A program made the position numbers and the translations under genes. This document shows, one piece after another, positions 9,308 through 18,378 of a DNA stretch of 64,000 nucleotides. The notes beneath the pieces were generated by a model, which saw only the letters and a program-made list of their open reading frames with translations, did no database searches and was not told the DNA's origin. Origin of the DNA: an uncultured Lachnospiraceae bacterium (GTDB lineage Bacteria > Bacillota > Clostridia > Lachnospirales > Lachnospiraceae); assembly GCA_947627245.1 (NCBI GenBank), contig CANQVH010000014.1, positions 1 through 64,000 of the forward strand, read 5' to 3'. The first letter of the stretch is position 1; each line of letters starts with the position of its first letter.

Positions 9308-10975
9308 ATGAAGAAGGCAAGGCAGCTCTGGCTGTCGTTAAACGGAAAAATCGACCGGATCTGGGAGGATTCCGGGCAGGAGCGGGAAACGGCCCGCTGT
9401 AAGGACGGCTCTCGCGCGGCCCGGCTGAAGGCGTTTCTGAGACAGTATCGCTGGGAGTTATTATTCGTGCTTGCGATGGGCGGCCTGCTGTTTGTGCTCT
9501 CATGGATTCTGCCGTTCGATCAGGGGCCGGACGAGAAGCTGCGCTATCTTATACCGGATTACATTTACCGCCACGGGACACTGCCGGTCGGCTCGGATCC
9601 GGAGATACGCAGCAAGACATGGGGATTTTCCTATGGTTTTCATCCGATCCTGCCGTACATATTCGGCGGTTATCTGATGCGTCTGGTGAGCCTGTTCAGC
9701 AAATCGCAGAAAGCGCTTTTGATGGCGGCGCGCTCGATCAACATACTGATCGGGATGGGTTTTTACTGGTATGTGGCGCGGATCGCGAAGCGGTTGTTCC
9801 AAAGCAAACTGTTCCGCGGGTTCTTCGTTGCGCTTCTGGCGTTGCTCCCGCAGCTTCTGTATCTGTTTGTCTATGTAAACACGGACGCGATCGCCGTGTT
9901 TTCCGGGGCGATGCTGATCTGGTGCTGGCTGGACGGGATGGACCGCCGCTGGGACCGGGGCTCGTGCACAAGGCTCGCGGTGGGCGTTTCGATCTGCGCG
10001 CTGTCTTATTTTAACGCGTATGGGTACGCGCTGTTTTCGATCGTTCTGTTCGTCGGTTCTCTGATCGGATTTTATGCGCACAAGGGAGCGGGCTTTTGCG
10101 CGCGCGTGATCCTGAAGCGCGGCGTTTATGTGACGGTGCTGGTGCTGATCCTTGCAGGCTGGTGGTTCGCGCGCAGCGCGGTGCTCTATGACGGAGATAT
10201 CCTCGGGATGGAGGCGTCCGACCAGTGCGCGGAGCAGTATGCGAAGGAGGAGTTCAAGCCCTCCGTCCGTCAGTCGCTTGCCGAGCAGGGCGTGCCGCTT
10301 TCGCAGATGCTGAGGGCGGACAACGGGGGCATGGAGTGGGTTCGCTCGACCTACCGCAGTACCATTGGACTGTTCGGATACGCCAAATATCTGCTCGGTC
10401 TGGACATTTATGAGATCCATCTGAAGCTTTTCGCGATGGGAATGATCGGGCTGGCGCTGTTGTTTTTGCTGTCGGCTGCGTACTATCCCGTGGGCGCGGC
10501 GGCGCGGTTCTTGGAGCGATCCGGACGAAAGATTCCACTGCCGAAAAAGCCGTGGGAAGGACTGGAGGGCTCGCGCGATACGCAGGGGGAACCGGTGTCG
10601 GCGGTAAATTTCTGCCTATTGCAGATTTCTTTTGTTTGCTGTATTATTATTCCTGTGATATTGTCGGTGTATTACTCTTATACGAGTGATTTTCAGGCGC
10701 AGGGGCGTTACATCATGCCGATGGTCGTCCCGCTGGCCTACTATATCACGGTCGGGATCAGAAGATTCCTGACGTTGTTTTTCCGAAAATGGATGATTTT
10801 TGTACTGATGATACCGCTGTATTACGCAGTGCTCCATGTGTTTCTCTCAGCGTTTGTCTGCGTCTATGTGCCGACTTTTGTGGAGTCGCTTTCCGCATGG
10901 TCGCAGATACGGTTCCCGTGGTTCGTCGACAGCAGTATGCTGAACCGCCTGCTGTATCTTCTGATTCCGGGGTAA
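9308..10975 (+). CDS. polytopic membrane protein, possible GT-C type glycosyltransferase
   Basis: The 555 residues hold roughly ten or more hydrophobic spans, starting with LLFVLAMGGLLFVLSWILP near residue 50. The first outside loop carries an acidic DQGPDEKLRY motif, which recalls the metal-binding acidic pair of GT-C glycosyltransferases and DUF2142-type proteins. Such enzymes use polyprenyl-phosphate sugars and act on the outer membrane face. That would fit decoration of the exported polymer, but the role is inferred. ATG 9308 is preferred over ATG 9287 because AGGAGG at 9293-9298 is ideally placed. A 110-base spacer separates it from the GT2 gene before it. Confidence 0.7.
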   Translation: MKKARQLWLSLNGKIDRIWEDSGQERETARCKDGSRAARLKAFLRQYRWELLFVLAMGGLLFVLSWILPFDQGPDEKLRYLIPDYIYRHGTLPVGSDPEIRSKTWGFSYGFHPILPYIFGGYLMRLVSLFSKSQKALLMAARSINILIGMGFYWYVARIAKRLFQSKLFRGFFVALLALLPQLLYLFVYVNTDAIAVFSGAMLIWCWLDGMDRRWDRGSCTRLAVGVSICALSYFNAYGYALFSIVLFVGSLIGFYAHKGAGFCARVILKRGVYVTVLVLILAGWWFARSAVLYDGDILGMEASDQCAEQYAKEEFKPSVRQSLAEQGVPLSQMLRADNGGMEWVRSTYRSTIGLFGYAKYLLGLDIYEIHLKLFAMGMIGLALLFLLSAAYYPVGAAARFLERSGRKIPLPKKPWEGLEGSRDTQGEPVSAVNFCLLQISFVCCIIIPVILSVYYSYTSDFQAQGRYIMPMVVPLAYYITVGIRRFLTLFFRKWMIFVLMIPLYYAVLHVFLSAFVCVYVPTFVESLSAWSQIRFPWFVDSSMLNRLLYLLIPG

Positions 10976-11040
10976 AGGCCGTCGGCGCAGGGCCGGATCT
11001 GTTTTGAGAGGCAATGGAGGACAGTTTCAAGGAGCGAAAA

Positions 11041-12183
11041 ATGGACAGAAAGAGGATAGATTTCAACAGGGCGCCGTTTATCGGAACCGAGATGGAGTAC
11101 ATGAGACAGGCGATCGACAACGCAAAGCTTTGCGGGGACGGGCCGTTTACCAGAAAGTGCTCCGAGCTGATGAAGGAAAAATTCCGGGTGGAGAACGTAC
11201 TGCTGACGACCTCCTGCACGCATGCGCTTGAGATGGCCGCGTACCTGTGCGATCTTCAGCCGGGGGACGAGGTCATTATGCCGTCCTACACGTTTGTCTC
11301 GACGGCGGACGCGTTCGTGCTTCAGGGGGCGAAGATCGTGTTTGTCGACATTCGCCCGGACACGCTGAATATCGACGAGACGAAGATCGAGGCGGCGATC
11401 ACGGACCGCACGCGGGTGATCGTGCCGGTGCACTATGCGGGCGTGGCCTGCGAGATGGATACGATCATGGAGATCGCCGGAAAATATCACCTGAAGGTTG
11501 TGGAGGATGCGGCGCAGGGCGTGAACGCATACTATAAGGGCAGGGCGCTCGGGACGATCGGGGATTTCGGCTGCTACAGCTTCCATGAGACCAAGAACTA
11601 CACGATGGGCGAGGGCGGCGCGCTGTTGTTCAACGATTCCTCTTATCTGGAGCGCGCGGAGGTTCTGCGCGAGAAGGGAACCGACCGCAGCAAATTTTTC
11701 CGCGGACAGATCGACAAGTACACATGGGTGAATTATGGGTCCTCTTATCTGCCGAGCGATTTGAACGCGGCGTATCTGTACGCGCAGCTTTCGCAGATGG
11801 AGAAGATCAACGACAAGCGCCGGCAGATCTTCGACCTTTATCACGAGCGGCTGGCGGTGCTGGAGGAGCGCGGGGCGATCGAACGGCCGACGGTGCCGGC
11901 GGAGGCGACGCCGAATGCGCACATGTATTATATAAAGGTGAAGGATTTGAAGGTCCGCACGGATCTGATACAATATATGAAGCAAAAAGGCGTTCAATGC
12001 GTGTTCCATTACATTCCGCTGCACAGCTCTCCGGCCGGTCAGAAGTACGGGACCTTCTTTGGCGAGGATGTCTGCACGACGAGGGAGAGCGAGCGGCTGA
12101 TGCGGCTGCCGATGTACTACAGCCTGTCATTGGAGGACGCGGCTTATGTGGCCGATTGTCTGCTGGAGTATAAAGGATATTAA
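11041..12183 (+). CDS. rffA: DegT/DnrJ/EryC1-family dTDP-sugar aminotransferase (RffA/WecE-like)
   Basis: This PLP enzyme of 380 residues is the length of RffA/WecE, which aminates dTDP-4-keto-6-deoxyglucose to dTDP-4-amino-4,6-dideoxygalactose. Motifs seen are the N-terminal IDFNRAPFIGTEMEYM, TTSCTHALEMAA, VIMPSYTFVSTADAFVLQGA and VEDAAQGVNAYY. GCYSFHETKNYTMGEGGA carries the PLP-binding Lys in HETKNY. Its likely substrate is the RfbB product, so it would compete with RfbC for the same intermediate. ATG 11041 is chosen over ATG 11014 because AAGGAG ends seven bases before it. The symbol rests on similarity; FdtB-type 3-amination is an alternative. Confidence 0.88.
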   Translation: MDRKRIDFNRAPFIGTEMEYMRQAIDNAKLCGDGPFTRKCSELMKEKFRVENVLLTTSCTHALEMAAYLCDLQPGDEVIMPSYTFVSTADAFVLQGAKIVFVDIRPDTLNIDETKIEAAITDRTRVIVPVHYAGVACEMDTIMEIAGKYHLKVVEDAAQGVNAYYKGRALGTIGDFGCYSFHETKNYTMGEGGALLFNDSSYLERAEVLREKGTDRSKFFRGQIDKYTWVNYGSSYLPSDLNAAYLYAQLSQMEKINDKRRQIFDLYHERLAVLEERGAIERPTVPAEATPNAHMYYIKVKDLKVRTDLIQYMKQKGVQCVFHYIPLHSSPAGQKYGTFFGEDVCTTRESERLMRLPMYYSLSLEDAAYVADCLLEYKGY

Positions 12184-12188
12184 CCGGT

Positions 12189-13997
12189 ATGAGAAAGCTT
12201 ACTTTGTATAACATCCAAAAGGGCCTCAGATATCTGAGGCATTTTGGTTTTAAAGAGTTCATGATCCGCCTGCGCGACCGCATGGAGCCGGAGGAGGTGC
12301 CCTATGGTCCGTGGTACGAGAAGCACCGCGCCACGCAGGAGCAGTTGGACCGGCAGCGTATGCGCAGATGGAAGGAGCCGGTGACCTTCAGCATTGCGGT
12401 TCCGGCATACCGGACTCCGCAGGAATATCTGCGCGCGATGATCGCGTCGGTGCAGGCGCAGACATACCCGCACTGGGAGCTGTGTATCGCGGACGGCAGC
12501 CCGGAGGACGGCGCGCTGAGAGAAGCGCTTGAAACATACGCGAGAGACGACGCGCGCATCAAGGTGAGTTATCTGAAGCAAAATGAGGGGATTGCCGGCA
12601 ACACGAACGCGGCGTTTGCGATGGCGGCCGGGGAATATATCGGGCTGCTGGATCATGACGATCTGCTTGCGCCGGACGCCTTGTATGAGGCCGCCTGCGT
12701 GATCGAGGAGGCCAAAAGCCGCGGCGGCGCAGGTCCCGAGCTGATCTATACGGACGAGGACAAGGTATCCGGAGACGGCAAGGAGCATTTTCAGCCGAAT
12801 CTGAAGCCGGATTTCAGTCCGGATCTTTTGCGGTCCAACAATTACATCTGTCACTTTCTGATCGTGTCCCGAAGACTTCTCGACCGGGTGGGCGGCATCG
12901 ACAGCGGCTACGACGGGGCTCAGGATTATGATTTCATCCTGCGCTGCACGGAGCAGGCGCAGGGAATCTGCCATATTCCGCGCATTCTCTACCATTGGCG
13001 CACGCACGCGCAGTCGACCGCGGACAATCCGATCAGCAAGCAGTATGCGTACGAGGCCGGCCGGCGCGCGATCGAAGCGCATCTTGCGCGGTGCGGACTG
13101 TCCGGAACCGTCGCCTGCAAGAAAGATTTCGGTTTTTACCGGGTACACTATACCGTGAGCGGAAATCCGACGGTCTCAATCATCATTCCGAACAAGGACG
13201 AGAAGGAGACGCTGCGGACGTGTCTTGCGTCGATTTTTGAGAAGACAACGTACCGGAATTTCGAGATCATTATCGTCGAAAACAACAGCAAAACGCAGGA
13301 GATTTTCGATTATTATAAAGAAATAGATGGACGAAACGGCGTTCGTGTTGTATATTGGGACAGGGACTTTAATTATTCTGCGATCAATAATTTCGGAGCC
13401 GCCCATGCGAAGGGAGGCTATTTTGTCTTCCTGAACAACGATATGGAGATCATAAGCGGGGACTGGCTGGAGGAGATGCTCGGCCACTGCGAGAGACCCG
13501 GGACCGGGATCGTCGGGGCAAGGCTCTATTATCCGGACGACACCGTTCAGCACGCGGGGATCATCGTGGGAATGGGCGGCATCGCGGGCAACATTCTGGT
13601 CGGGCTGAAGCGGGGGCATACCGGATATATGCACCGGGAATCGCTGCAGCAGGATCTGAGCGCCGTGACGGCGGCCTGCATGATGGTAAAACGCGAGGCG
13701 TTTGAAGCCGTAGAAGGCTTTGACGAGCGGCTGAAGGTCGCGTTCAACGACGTCGATTTTTGCCTGCGCGTAGGCGAGCGCGGCTATCTGACGGTGTACG
13801 ATCCTTATGCGGAGCTCTATCATTATGAGTCAAAGACGCGCGGAGCGGAGGACACGAAGGAAAAGGTGCACCGCTTCCAAGATGAGATTGAATATATGCG
13901 CGGCCGGTGGAAGGCGCTGTTAAAGTCCGGCGATCCTTACTACAACAGAAATCTTTCGCTGAGCAAATGGAATTATTCGCTGAGAAGCAGGGATTGA
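12189..13997 (+). CDS. two-domain GT2 glycosyltransferase, paralogue of the 6690-9197 gene
   Basis: The 602-residue protein has two GT2 domains in tandem: the first from about residue 65 (FSIAVPAYRTPQEYL, LLDHDDLLAPDAL, YTDEDKVS), the second from about residue 328 (VSIIIPNKDE, FLNNDMEII, NDVDFCLRV, YHYESKTRG). Nearly every block has a counterpart in the 835-residue enzyme at 6690-9197, including the linker phrases CHIPRILYHWR and AQDYDFILRCTEQ. It lacks that protein's ~240-residue N-terminal domain. It starts 5 bases after the aminotransferase stop. The two probably arose by duplication and then took on different linkages of the same repeat unit. Confidence 0.9.
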   Translation: MRKLTLYNIQKGLRYLRHFGFKEFMIRLRDRMEPEEVPYGPWYEKHRATQEQLDRQRMRRWKEPVTFSIAVPAYRTPQEYLRAMIASVQAQTYPHWELCIADGSPEDGALREALETYARDDARIKVSYLKQNEGIAGNTNAAFAMAAGEYIGLLDHDDLLAPDALYEAACVIEEAKSRGGAGPELIYTDEDKVSGDGKEHFQPNLKPDFSPDLLRSNNYICHFLIVSRRLLDRVGGIDSGYDGAQDYDFILRCTEQAQGICHIPRILYHWRTHAQSTADNPISKQYAYEAGRRAIEAHLARCGLSGTVACKKDFGFYRVHYTVSGNPTVSIIIPNKDEKETLRTCLASIFEKTTYRNFEIIIVENNSKTQEIFDYYKEIDGRNGVRVVYWDRDFNYSAINNFGAAHAKGGYFVFLNNDMEIISGDWLEEMLGHCERPGTGIVGARLYYPDDTVQHAGIIVGMGGIAGNILVGLKRGHTGYMHRESLQQDLSAVTAACMMVKREAFEAVEGFDERLKVAFNDVDFCLRVGERGYLTVYDPYAELYHYESKTRGAEDTKEKVHRFQDEIEYMRGRWKALLKSGDPYYNRNLSLSKWNYSLRSRD

Positions 13998-14015
13998 GAG
14001 GGGCAGGAGCCTGAC

Positions 14016-14975
14016 ATGCAGCAAACGACAGTGGTGGTACCGAATTACAACGGGATAAAATATCTGGCGGCCTGTCTGGATTCGCTGAGGGTGCAGACGT
14101 CGCAGGATTTTTCGGTCATTCTGATTGACAACGGTTCTACGGACGGGAGCGCGGAGTTTGTGCAAACGCGTTATCCGGAAGTGACGGTGCGCAGGTTTGA
14201 GGAGAACCGCGGCTTCTGCGCGGCGGTGAACGAAGGGATCCGGATGGCGCAGACGCCCTATGTGATCCTTCTGAACAACGATACGATATGCGAACCGGCC
14301 TTTGTGGAGGCGCTTTTGAGCGCGATCCGGGAGAAACCGAGGTGCTTTTCCTGCGCGTCAAGGATGGTGAAGATGAGGCATCCGGAGCGGATCGACAACG
14401 CGGGAGATTACTACTGCGCGCTCGGCTGGGCGTTCGCGCGCGGAAAAGGAAAACCGGCGGACGAGTACCTGACGGGGCGGGAGATCTTCTCGGCGTGCGC
14501 CGGGGCCGCGATCTACCGCAGGGAGATCTTTGACGAGATCGGACTGTTTGATGAGGCACATTTTGCGTATCTGGAGGACGTCGACGTCGCGTATCGGGCG
14601 CGGATCGCCGGGTACCATAATTATTACGTCCCGGAGGCCGTTGTGCGCCATTTCGGAAGCGCCACGAGCGGATCCGGCTACAATGAATTCAAGGTGCATT
14701 ATTCCTCGCAGAACAGCGTTTATCTGGTATACAAAAATATGCCGTGGCCGCAGATCATCCTGAATCTGCCGTTTCTTGCGGCGGGATTTGCGGTGAAGAT
14801 CGGATTCTTCGCGCGCAGGGGATATCTGAGGCAGTACGTCGCCGGGCTTGGAAGAGGGCTCCGCATGTGCGGCGCGGATAAGAAGGTGCGGTTTCATGCA
14901 GGAAATCTGCCGCACTATCTGAAGATACAGTGGGAACTCTGGGTCAATGTATTCCGGAGGGTGTTCGGTTTCTGA
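14016..14975 (+). CDS. GT2 glycosyltransferase, rhamnosyltransferase-like
   Basis: A single GT-A domain of 319 residues begins with TTVVVPNYNGIKYL and IDNGSTDGS. It continues with ILLNNDT as the metal-binding motif, FLEDVDVAYR-type acceptor motif YLEDVDVAYRARIAGY, and AVVRHFGSATSG, a pattern shared with WbbL-type rhamnosyltransferases. A hydrophobic stretch near residue 245 (ILNLPFLAAGFAVKIGFF) may attach it to the membrane. ATG 14016 follows GGGGCAGGAG. It sits between the double GT2 gene and the initiating transferase. Confidence 0.88.
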   Translation: MQQTTVVVPNYNGIKYLAACLDSLRVQTSQDFSVILIDNGSTDGSAEFVQTRYPEVTVRRFEENRGFCAAVNEGIRMAQTPYVILLNNDTICEPAFVEALLSAIREKPRCFSCASRMVKMRHPERIDNAGDYYCALGWAFARGKGKPADEYLTGREIFSACAGAAIYRREIFDEIGLFDEAHFAYLEDVDVAYRARIAGYHNYYVPEAVVRHFGSATSGSGYNEFKVHYSSQNSVYLVYKNMPWPQIILNLPFLAAGFAVKIGFFARRGYLRQYVAGLGRGLRMCGADKKVRFHAGNLPHYLKIQWELWVNVFRRVFGF

Positions 14976-15000
14976 CCGGACGTTTCAGAGGTGAAAACGA

Positions 15001-16401
15001 TTGATTAGGGATAATCAGAAATATTTCAACCGACTGCAGGTGGTTCTGGACGCAGGGGTGATTATTCTCTCCTACCTTGTGGCATGGTATGTCATGATGG
15101 CGAACGTGGGCGGTCGGGAGATCGGCGTTCTGCCGCCGGAAGTTTATATGATGGTACTTGTGATCCTTGTACCATTTTTTTTGCTGCTGTATTATGCGTG
15201 CAACCTCTACACGCCGATGCGGATGCAGGGCAGGCGCCTCGAGGGCGGCAATATCCTGAAGGCAAACATCATCGGCGGCCTGTCGGCGATGGCGGTGCTC
15301 TACCTGATCCATCAGATGGACGCGTCACGTATGCTGCTGATCGTGTTCCTGTTCCTGAACGTCACGCTGACGGTTGTGGAGCGGAACATCGTGCGCATGG
15401 TGCTGATGAACGCCCGCAGGCTCGGACTGAATCAGAAGCATATCATTCTCGTCGGCTACAGCCGGGCGGCGGAGGAGTACATCGACCGCATTGTTCAGAA
15501 TCCGCAGTGGGGCTACCGGGTGATGGGGATTCTCGATGACAACATCGCTCCGGGCACGCTGTACCGCAACGTGGAGGTGCTGGGCTTCATCGAAAGCCTC
15601 AGCTATATCCTCGAAGGGAACCGGCCGGACGAGATCGCGATCACGCTCGGTCTGGAAGAGTACGACAAGCTAGAGCGGATCGTAGCCATGTGCGAAAAAT
15701 CCGGCGTGCACACGAAGTTCATCCCGGATTACGGCAACATCATTCCGACAAAGCCTTACACGGAGGACATTCTGGGCCTTCCGGTCATCAACATCCGTCA
15801 TGTCCCGCTGTCGAATACGTTTAATATGATGGTAAAGCGCGTGATGGACGTCTTCGGGGCGATGGGAGCGATCGTCCTGTTTTCCCCGGTCATGCTGTTC
15901 GCGGCCGTACTGATCAAGCTGACCTCGAGGGGGCCGCTGATCTTCCGGCAGGAGCGCGTAGGACTCCACAACAAGCCGTTTCAGATGTACAAATTCCGGT
16001 CGATGGAGGTGCAGACGCAGCGAAAGGAGCAGAACGGCTGGACGGTGAAGAACGATCCGAGAGTCACCCCGGTCGGGAAGTTTTTGCGGAAGACCAGCAT
16101 CGACGAGCTTCCGCAGCTCTTCAACGTGCTCAAGGGAGATATGAGCCTTGTCGGGCCGCGGCCGGAGCGTCCGCAGTTTGTAGAGAAATTCCGCGAGGAA
16201 ATCCCGCGCTATATGGTTAAGCATCAGGTGCGTCCCGGCATGACCGGCTGGGCGCAGGTCAACGGGTACCGCGGGAACACGTCGATCCGCAAGAGGATCG
16301 AGTACGATCTGTATTATATCGAAAACTGGACGGTGGGACTGGATATCAAGATCTTGGTGCTGACCGTGTTCAAGGGGTTTATCAACAAAAACGCTTATTA
16401 A
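15001..16401 (+). CDS. polyprenyl-phosphate sugar-1-phosphate transferase (WcaJ/CpsE-like)
   Basis: This integral membrane enzyme starts polymer synthesis by moving a sugar phosphate from a nucleotide sugar to undecaprenyl phosphate. The 466 residues begin with four or five membrane spans (from [19 protein letters not shown]) and a CoA-binding-like Rossmann region ([13 protein letters not shown]). The bacterial sugar transferase domain starts near residue 275 with [18 protein letters not shown]. Catalytic-core motifs [46 protein letters not shown] and [15 protein letters not shown] are all intact. The start is probably TTG at 15001, with AGAGGTG at 14986-14992 as ribosome-binding site. Its presence beside an ABC exporter and an LCP ligase suggests a wall-linked polymer. 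Confidence 0.93.
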   Translation: MIRDNQKYFNRLQVVLDAGVIILSYLVAWYVMMANVGGREIGVLPPEVYMMVLVILVPFFLLLYYACNLYTPMRMQGRRLEGGNILKANIIGGLSAMAVLYLIHQMDASRMLLIVFLFLNVTLTVVERNIVRMVLMNARRLGLNQKHIILVGYSRAAEEYIDRIVQNPQWGYRVMGILDDNIAPGTLYRNVEVLGFIESLSYILEGNRPDEIAITLGLEEYDKLERIVAMCEKSGVHTKFIPDYGNIIPTKPYTEDILGLPVINIRHVPLSNTFNMMVKRVMDVFGAMGAIVLFSPVMLFAAVLIKLTSRGPLIFRQERVGLHNKPFQMYKFRSMEVQTQRKEQNGWTVKNDPRVTPVGKFLRKTSIDELPQLFNVLKGDMSLVGPRPERPQFVEKFREEIPRYMVKHQVRPGMTGWAQVNGYRGNTSIRKRIEYDLYYIENWTVGLDIKILVLTVFKGFINKNAY

Positions 16402-16416
16402 AAAGAGAGGGGTTTC

Positions 16417-17421
16417 ATGAAGGGGAAGAAAAAGAAGCATAGAAAACTGAAATTTTTTCTGGAACTCATAATTTTAGTCATATTAGGAGCAGGATTGTTT
16501 GTGTTTGCGCAGTTAAGCAGGATTGACCGGGTCAAGCTGAGAGATATTCTTGTCAATACGGGGATCGGCACGTCCGGGTACCGCAACATCGCGCTTTTCG
16601 GCGTTGATTCCCGCGAGGGCGAGCTGGAGAGCGGCACGAACAGCGATACGATCATGATCGCGAGCATCAACAAGTGGACCGGCGACGTGAAGCTGGTGTC
16701 GGTGTACCGCGACACGTATCTTGACAACACGAACGGAGAGTACCGCAAGGCGACGGAATGCTTCGCGGGCGGCGGCGCCGAGCGCGCGGTCAACATGCTG
16801 AATAAGAATCTGGATCTGGATATCAAGGATTTTATGACGGTGGATTTCAACGGGATCATCGAGGCGGTGGATCTGCTCGGAGGGATCGAGCTCGACATCA
16901 CGGAGGAGGAGCGGCAGTGGCTCAACGGCTATCTGGTCGAGACCTCACAGGTGACCGGAGTCCCGTACACGGAGGTCGCTTACGCAGGGACGCAGCAGGT
17001 GACCGGCATTCAGGCGATGGCCTACTGCCGCATCCGTTATACGGAGGGCTGGGACTTCAAACGCACGGAACGCCAGAGGATCGTGCTCGAAAAGCTGTTT
17101 GAAAAGGCGAAGGCGAAGGGCATCGGAGGACTGGTTCCCGTAGTCAATACGATGATGGACTATGTGTCCACGAGCATGGGCAACACCGAGCTGCTGTCCC
17201 TTGCGGCGCAGATTGGCAGGTTCAACATTCAGGAGACCACGGGCTTCCCGTTCAATCAGCAGGCCGCGAACATCGCGGCGGGAGACTGTGTCGTCCCGGT
17301 AAATCTGGCGGCCAATGTCTCGCAGCTTCATGCTTACCTGTTCGGGGAGGAAGGGTATACGCCGTCGCAGACGGTGCAGGAGATCAGCAACAAGATCATC
17401 TCGGACACGGGGATACAGTAG
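16417..17421 (+). CDS. LytR-CpsA-Psr family wall-polymer ligase
   Basis: LCP proteins transfer polymers from their polyprenyl-phosphate carrier to peptidoglycan on the outer face of the membrane. The 334-residue protein has a basic N-terminus, one membrane span (FFLELIILVILGAGLFVFAQL region, about 11-30) and one outside LCP domain. Marks include NIALFGVDSRE, NSDTIMIASIN, VKLVSVYRDTYL, the DFNGIIEAVDLLGGIELDI block and YCRIRYTEGWDFKRTERQR with the lipid-phosphate-binding arginines. GAGAGGGG precedes ATG 16417. Directly following the initiating transferase, it is the likely anchoring step of this locus. Confidence 0.94.
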   Translation: MKGKKKKHRKLKFFLELIILVILGAGLFVFAQLSRIDRVKLRDILVNTGIGTSGYRNIALFGVDSREGELESGTNSDTIMIASINKWTGDVKLVSVYRDTYLDNTNGEYRKATECFAGGGAERAVNMLNKNLDLDIKDFMTVDFNGIIEAVDLLGGIELDITEEERQWLNGYLVETSQVTGVPYTEVAYAGTQQVTGIQAMAYCRIRYTEGWDFKRTERQRIVLEKLFEKAKAKGIGGLVPVVNTMMDYVSTSMGNTELLSLAAQIGRFNIQETTGFPFNQQAANIAAGDCVVPVNLAANVSQLHAYLFGEEGYTPSQTVQEISNKIISDTGIQ

Positions 17422-17441
17422 AATATCTTGGGGTATACAGT

Positions 17442-18371
17442 ATGGGAAAAAGGGAAAACGTCCCTGCGATCGATGCGGTGATACCGGTGTACAAGCCGGG
17501 ACGCGAGCTGCGGATGCTGCTTGAGCGGCTGGCGCGGCAGACCGTGAGACCCGAGCGGATCCTTTTGGTGAACACGGAAAAGGAATATTTCGACGAGCGT
17601 CTGATCGAAGGGATCCCGGACGTGGAGGTCATCCATATCGAAAAAAAAGAGTTCGACCACGGTGGGACGAGGCACATGGCCGCGTCGCTGCTTTCGGGAG
17701 AGTTTCTTCTGTTTATGACGCAGGATGCGCTTCCGGCGGACGAGCATCTTGTCGGGAAGCTGCTTGAACCGTTTTCGCAGAAGGAAGTCTGCGCGTCCTA
17801 TGCAAGACAGCTTCCGGCGGACGACTGCAACGCGCTGGAGCGCTACGCGAGGAGCTTCAATTACGGACCGGAGAGCCGGATCAAGACGGAGGCGGATCTG
17901 CCGGAGCTCGGGATCAAGACGTACTTTTGCTCGAATGTATGTGCTATGTATCGGAAAAGCGCATACGATGAACAGGGAGGATTTGTGCGTCATACCATAT
18001 TCAACGAGGATATGATCCTTGTGGGAGGACTTGTCAAGGGCGGAAAAGCGGTTGCCTATTGCGCGGATGCGCGGGTGATCCACTCCCACAATTACAGCAG
18101 CGCGCAGCAGTTTCACAGGAATTTTGACTTGGGAGTTTCCCAAGCGGAGCATCCGGAGGTGTTCGAAGGGCTCAAGTCGGAGGGCGAGGGCGTGCGTATG
18201 GTATGCCGGACGGCCGGATGGCTGTGCAGGAACGGAAAGGTCTGGCTGCTGCCGAAGCTTGTGGTCCAGAGCGGAGCCAAATATCTCGGCTACCGCATGG
18301 GAAAGAATTACCAAAGGCTTCCGGGGTGGCTCGTCAGGAAATGTACGATGAATCAGGATTATTGGAGGTAG
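17442..18371 (+). CDS. GT2 glycosyltransferase, rhamnosyltransferase-like
   Basis: A 309-residue single-domain GT2 enzyme. It opens with IDAVIPVYKPGRELRMLLE and carries FDHGGTRHMAAS and LFMTQDALPADEHLV, motifs typical of RfbF/RgpB-like rhamnosyltransferases in which the TQD element binds metal and nucleotide. It also has FNEDMILVGGLVKGGKAV. ATG 17442 lies 20 bases after the LCP stop. The last codons carry the GGAGGT ribosome-binding site of glmS, so the two genes are tightly spaced. It appears to be the last polysaccharide-specific gene of the run. Confidence 0.86.
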   Translation: MGKRENVPAIDAVIPVYKPGRELRMLLERLARQTVRPERILLVNTEKEYFDERLIEGIPDVEVIHIEKKEFDHGGTRHMAASLLSGEFLLFMTQDALPADEHLVGKLLEPFSQKEVCASYARQLPADDCNALERYARSFNYGPESRIKTEADLPELGIKTYFCSNVCAMYRKSAYDEQGGFVRHTIFNEDMILVGGLVKGGKAVAYCADARVIHSHNYSSAQQFHRNFDLGVSQAEHPEVFEGLKSEGEGVRMVCRTAGWLCRNGKVWLLPKLVVQSGAKYLGYRMGKNYQRLPGWLVRKCTMNQDYWR

Positions 18372-18378
18372 ATGCGAA

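Noticed and set aside
7101-9503. 800-codon open frame on the - strand opposite the double GT2 gene
   Set aside because: GC-rich codon bias of the sense gene removes antisense stops; the sense frame has clear GT2 motifs throughout.
18360-18378. glmS ribozyme
   Set aside because: Only 7 bases separate the previous stop from glmS, so no ribozyme-sized leader exists.
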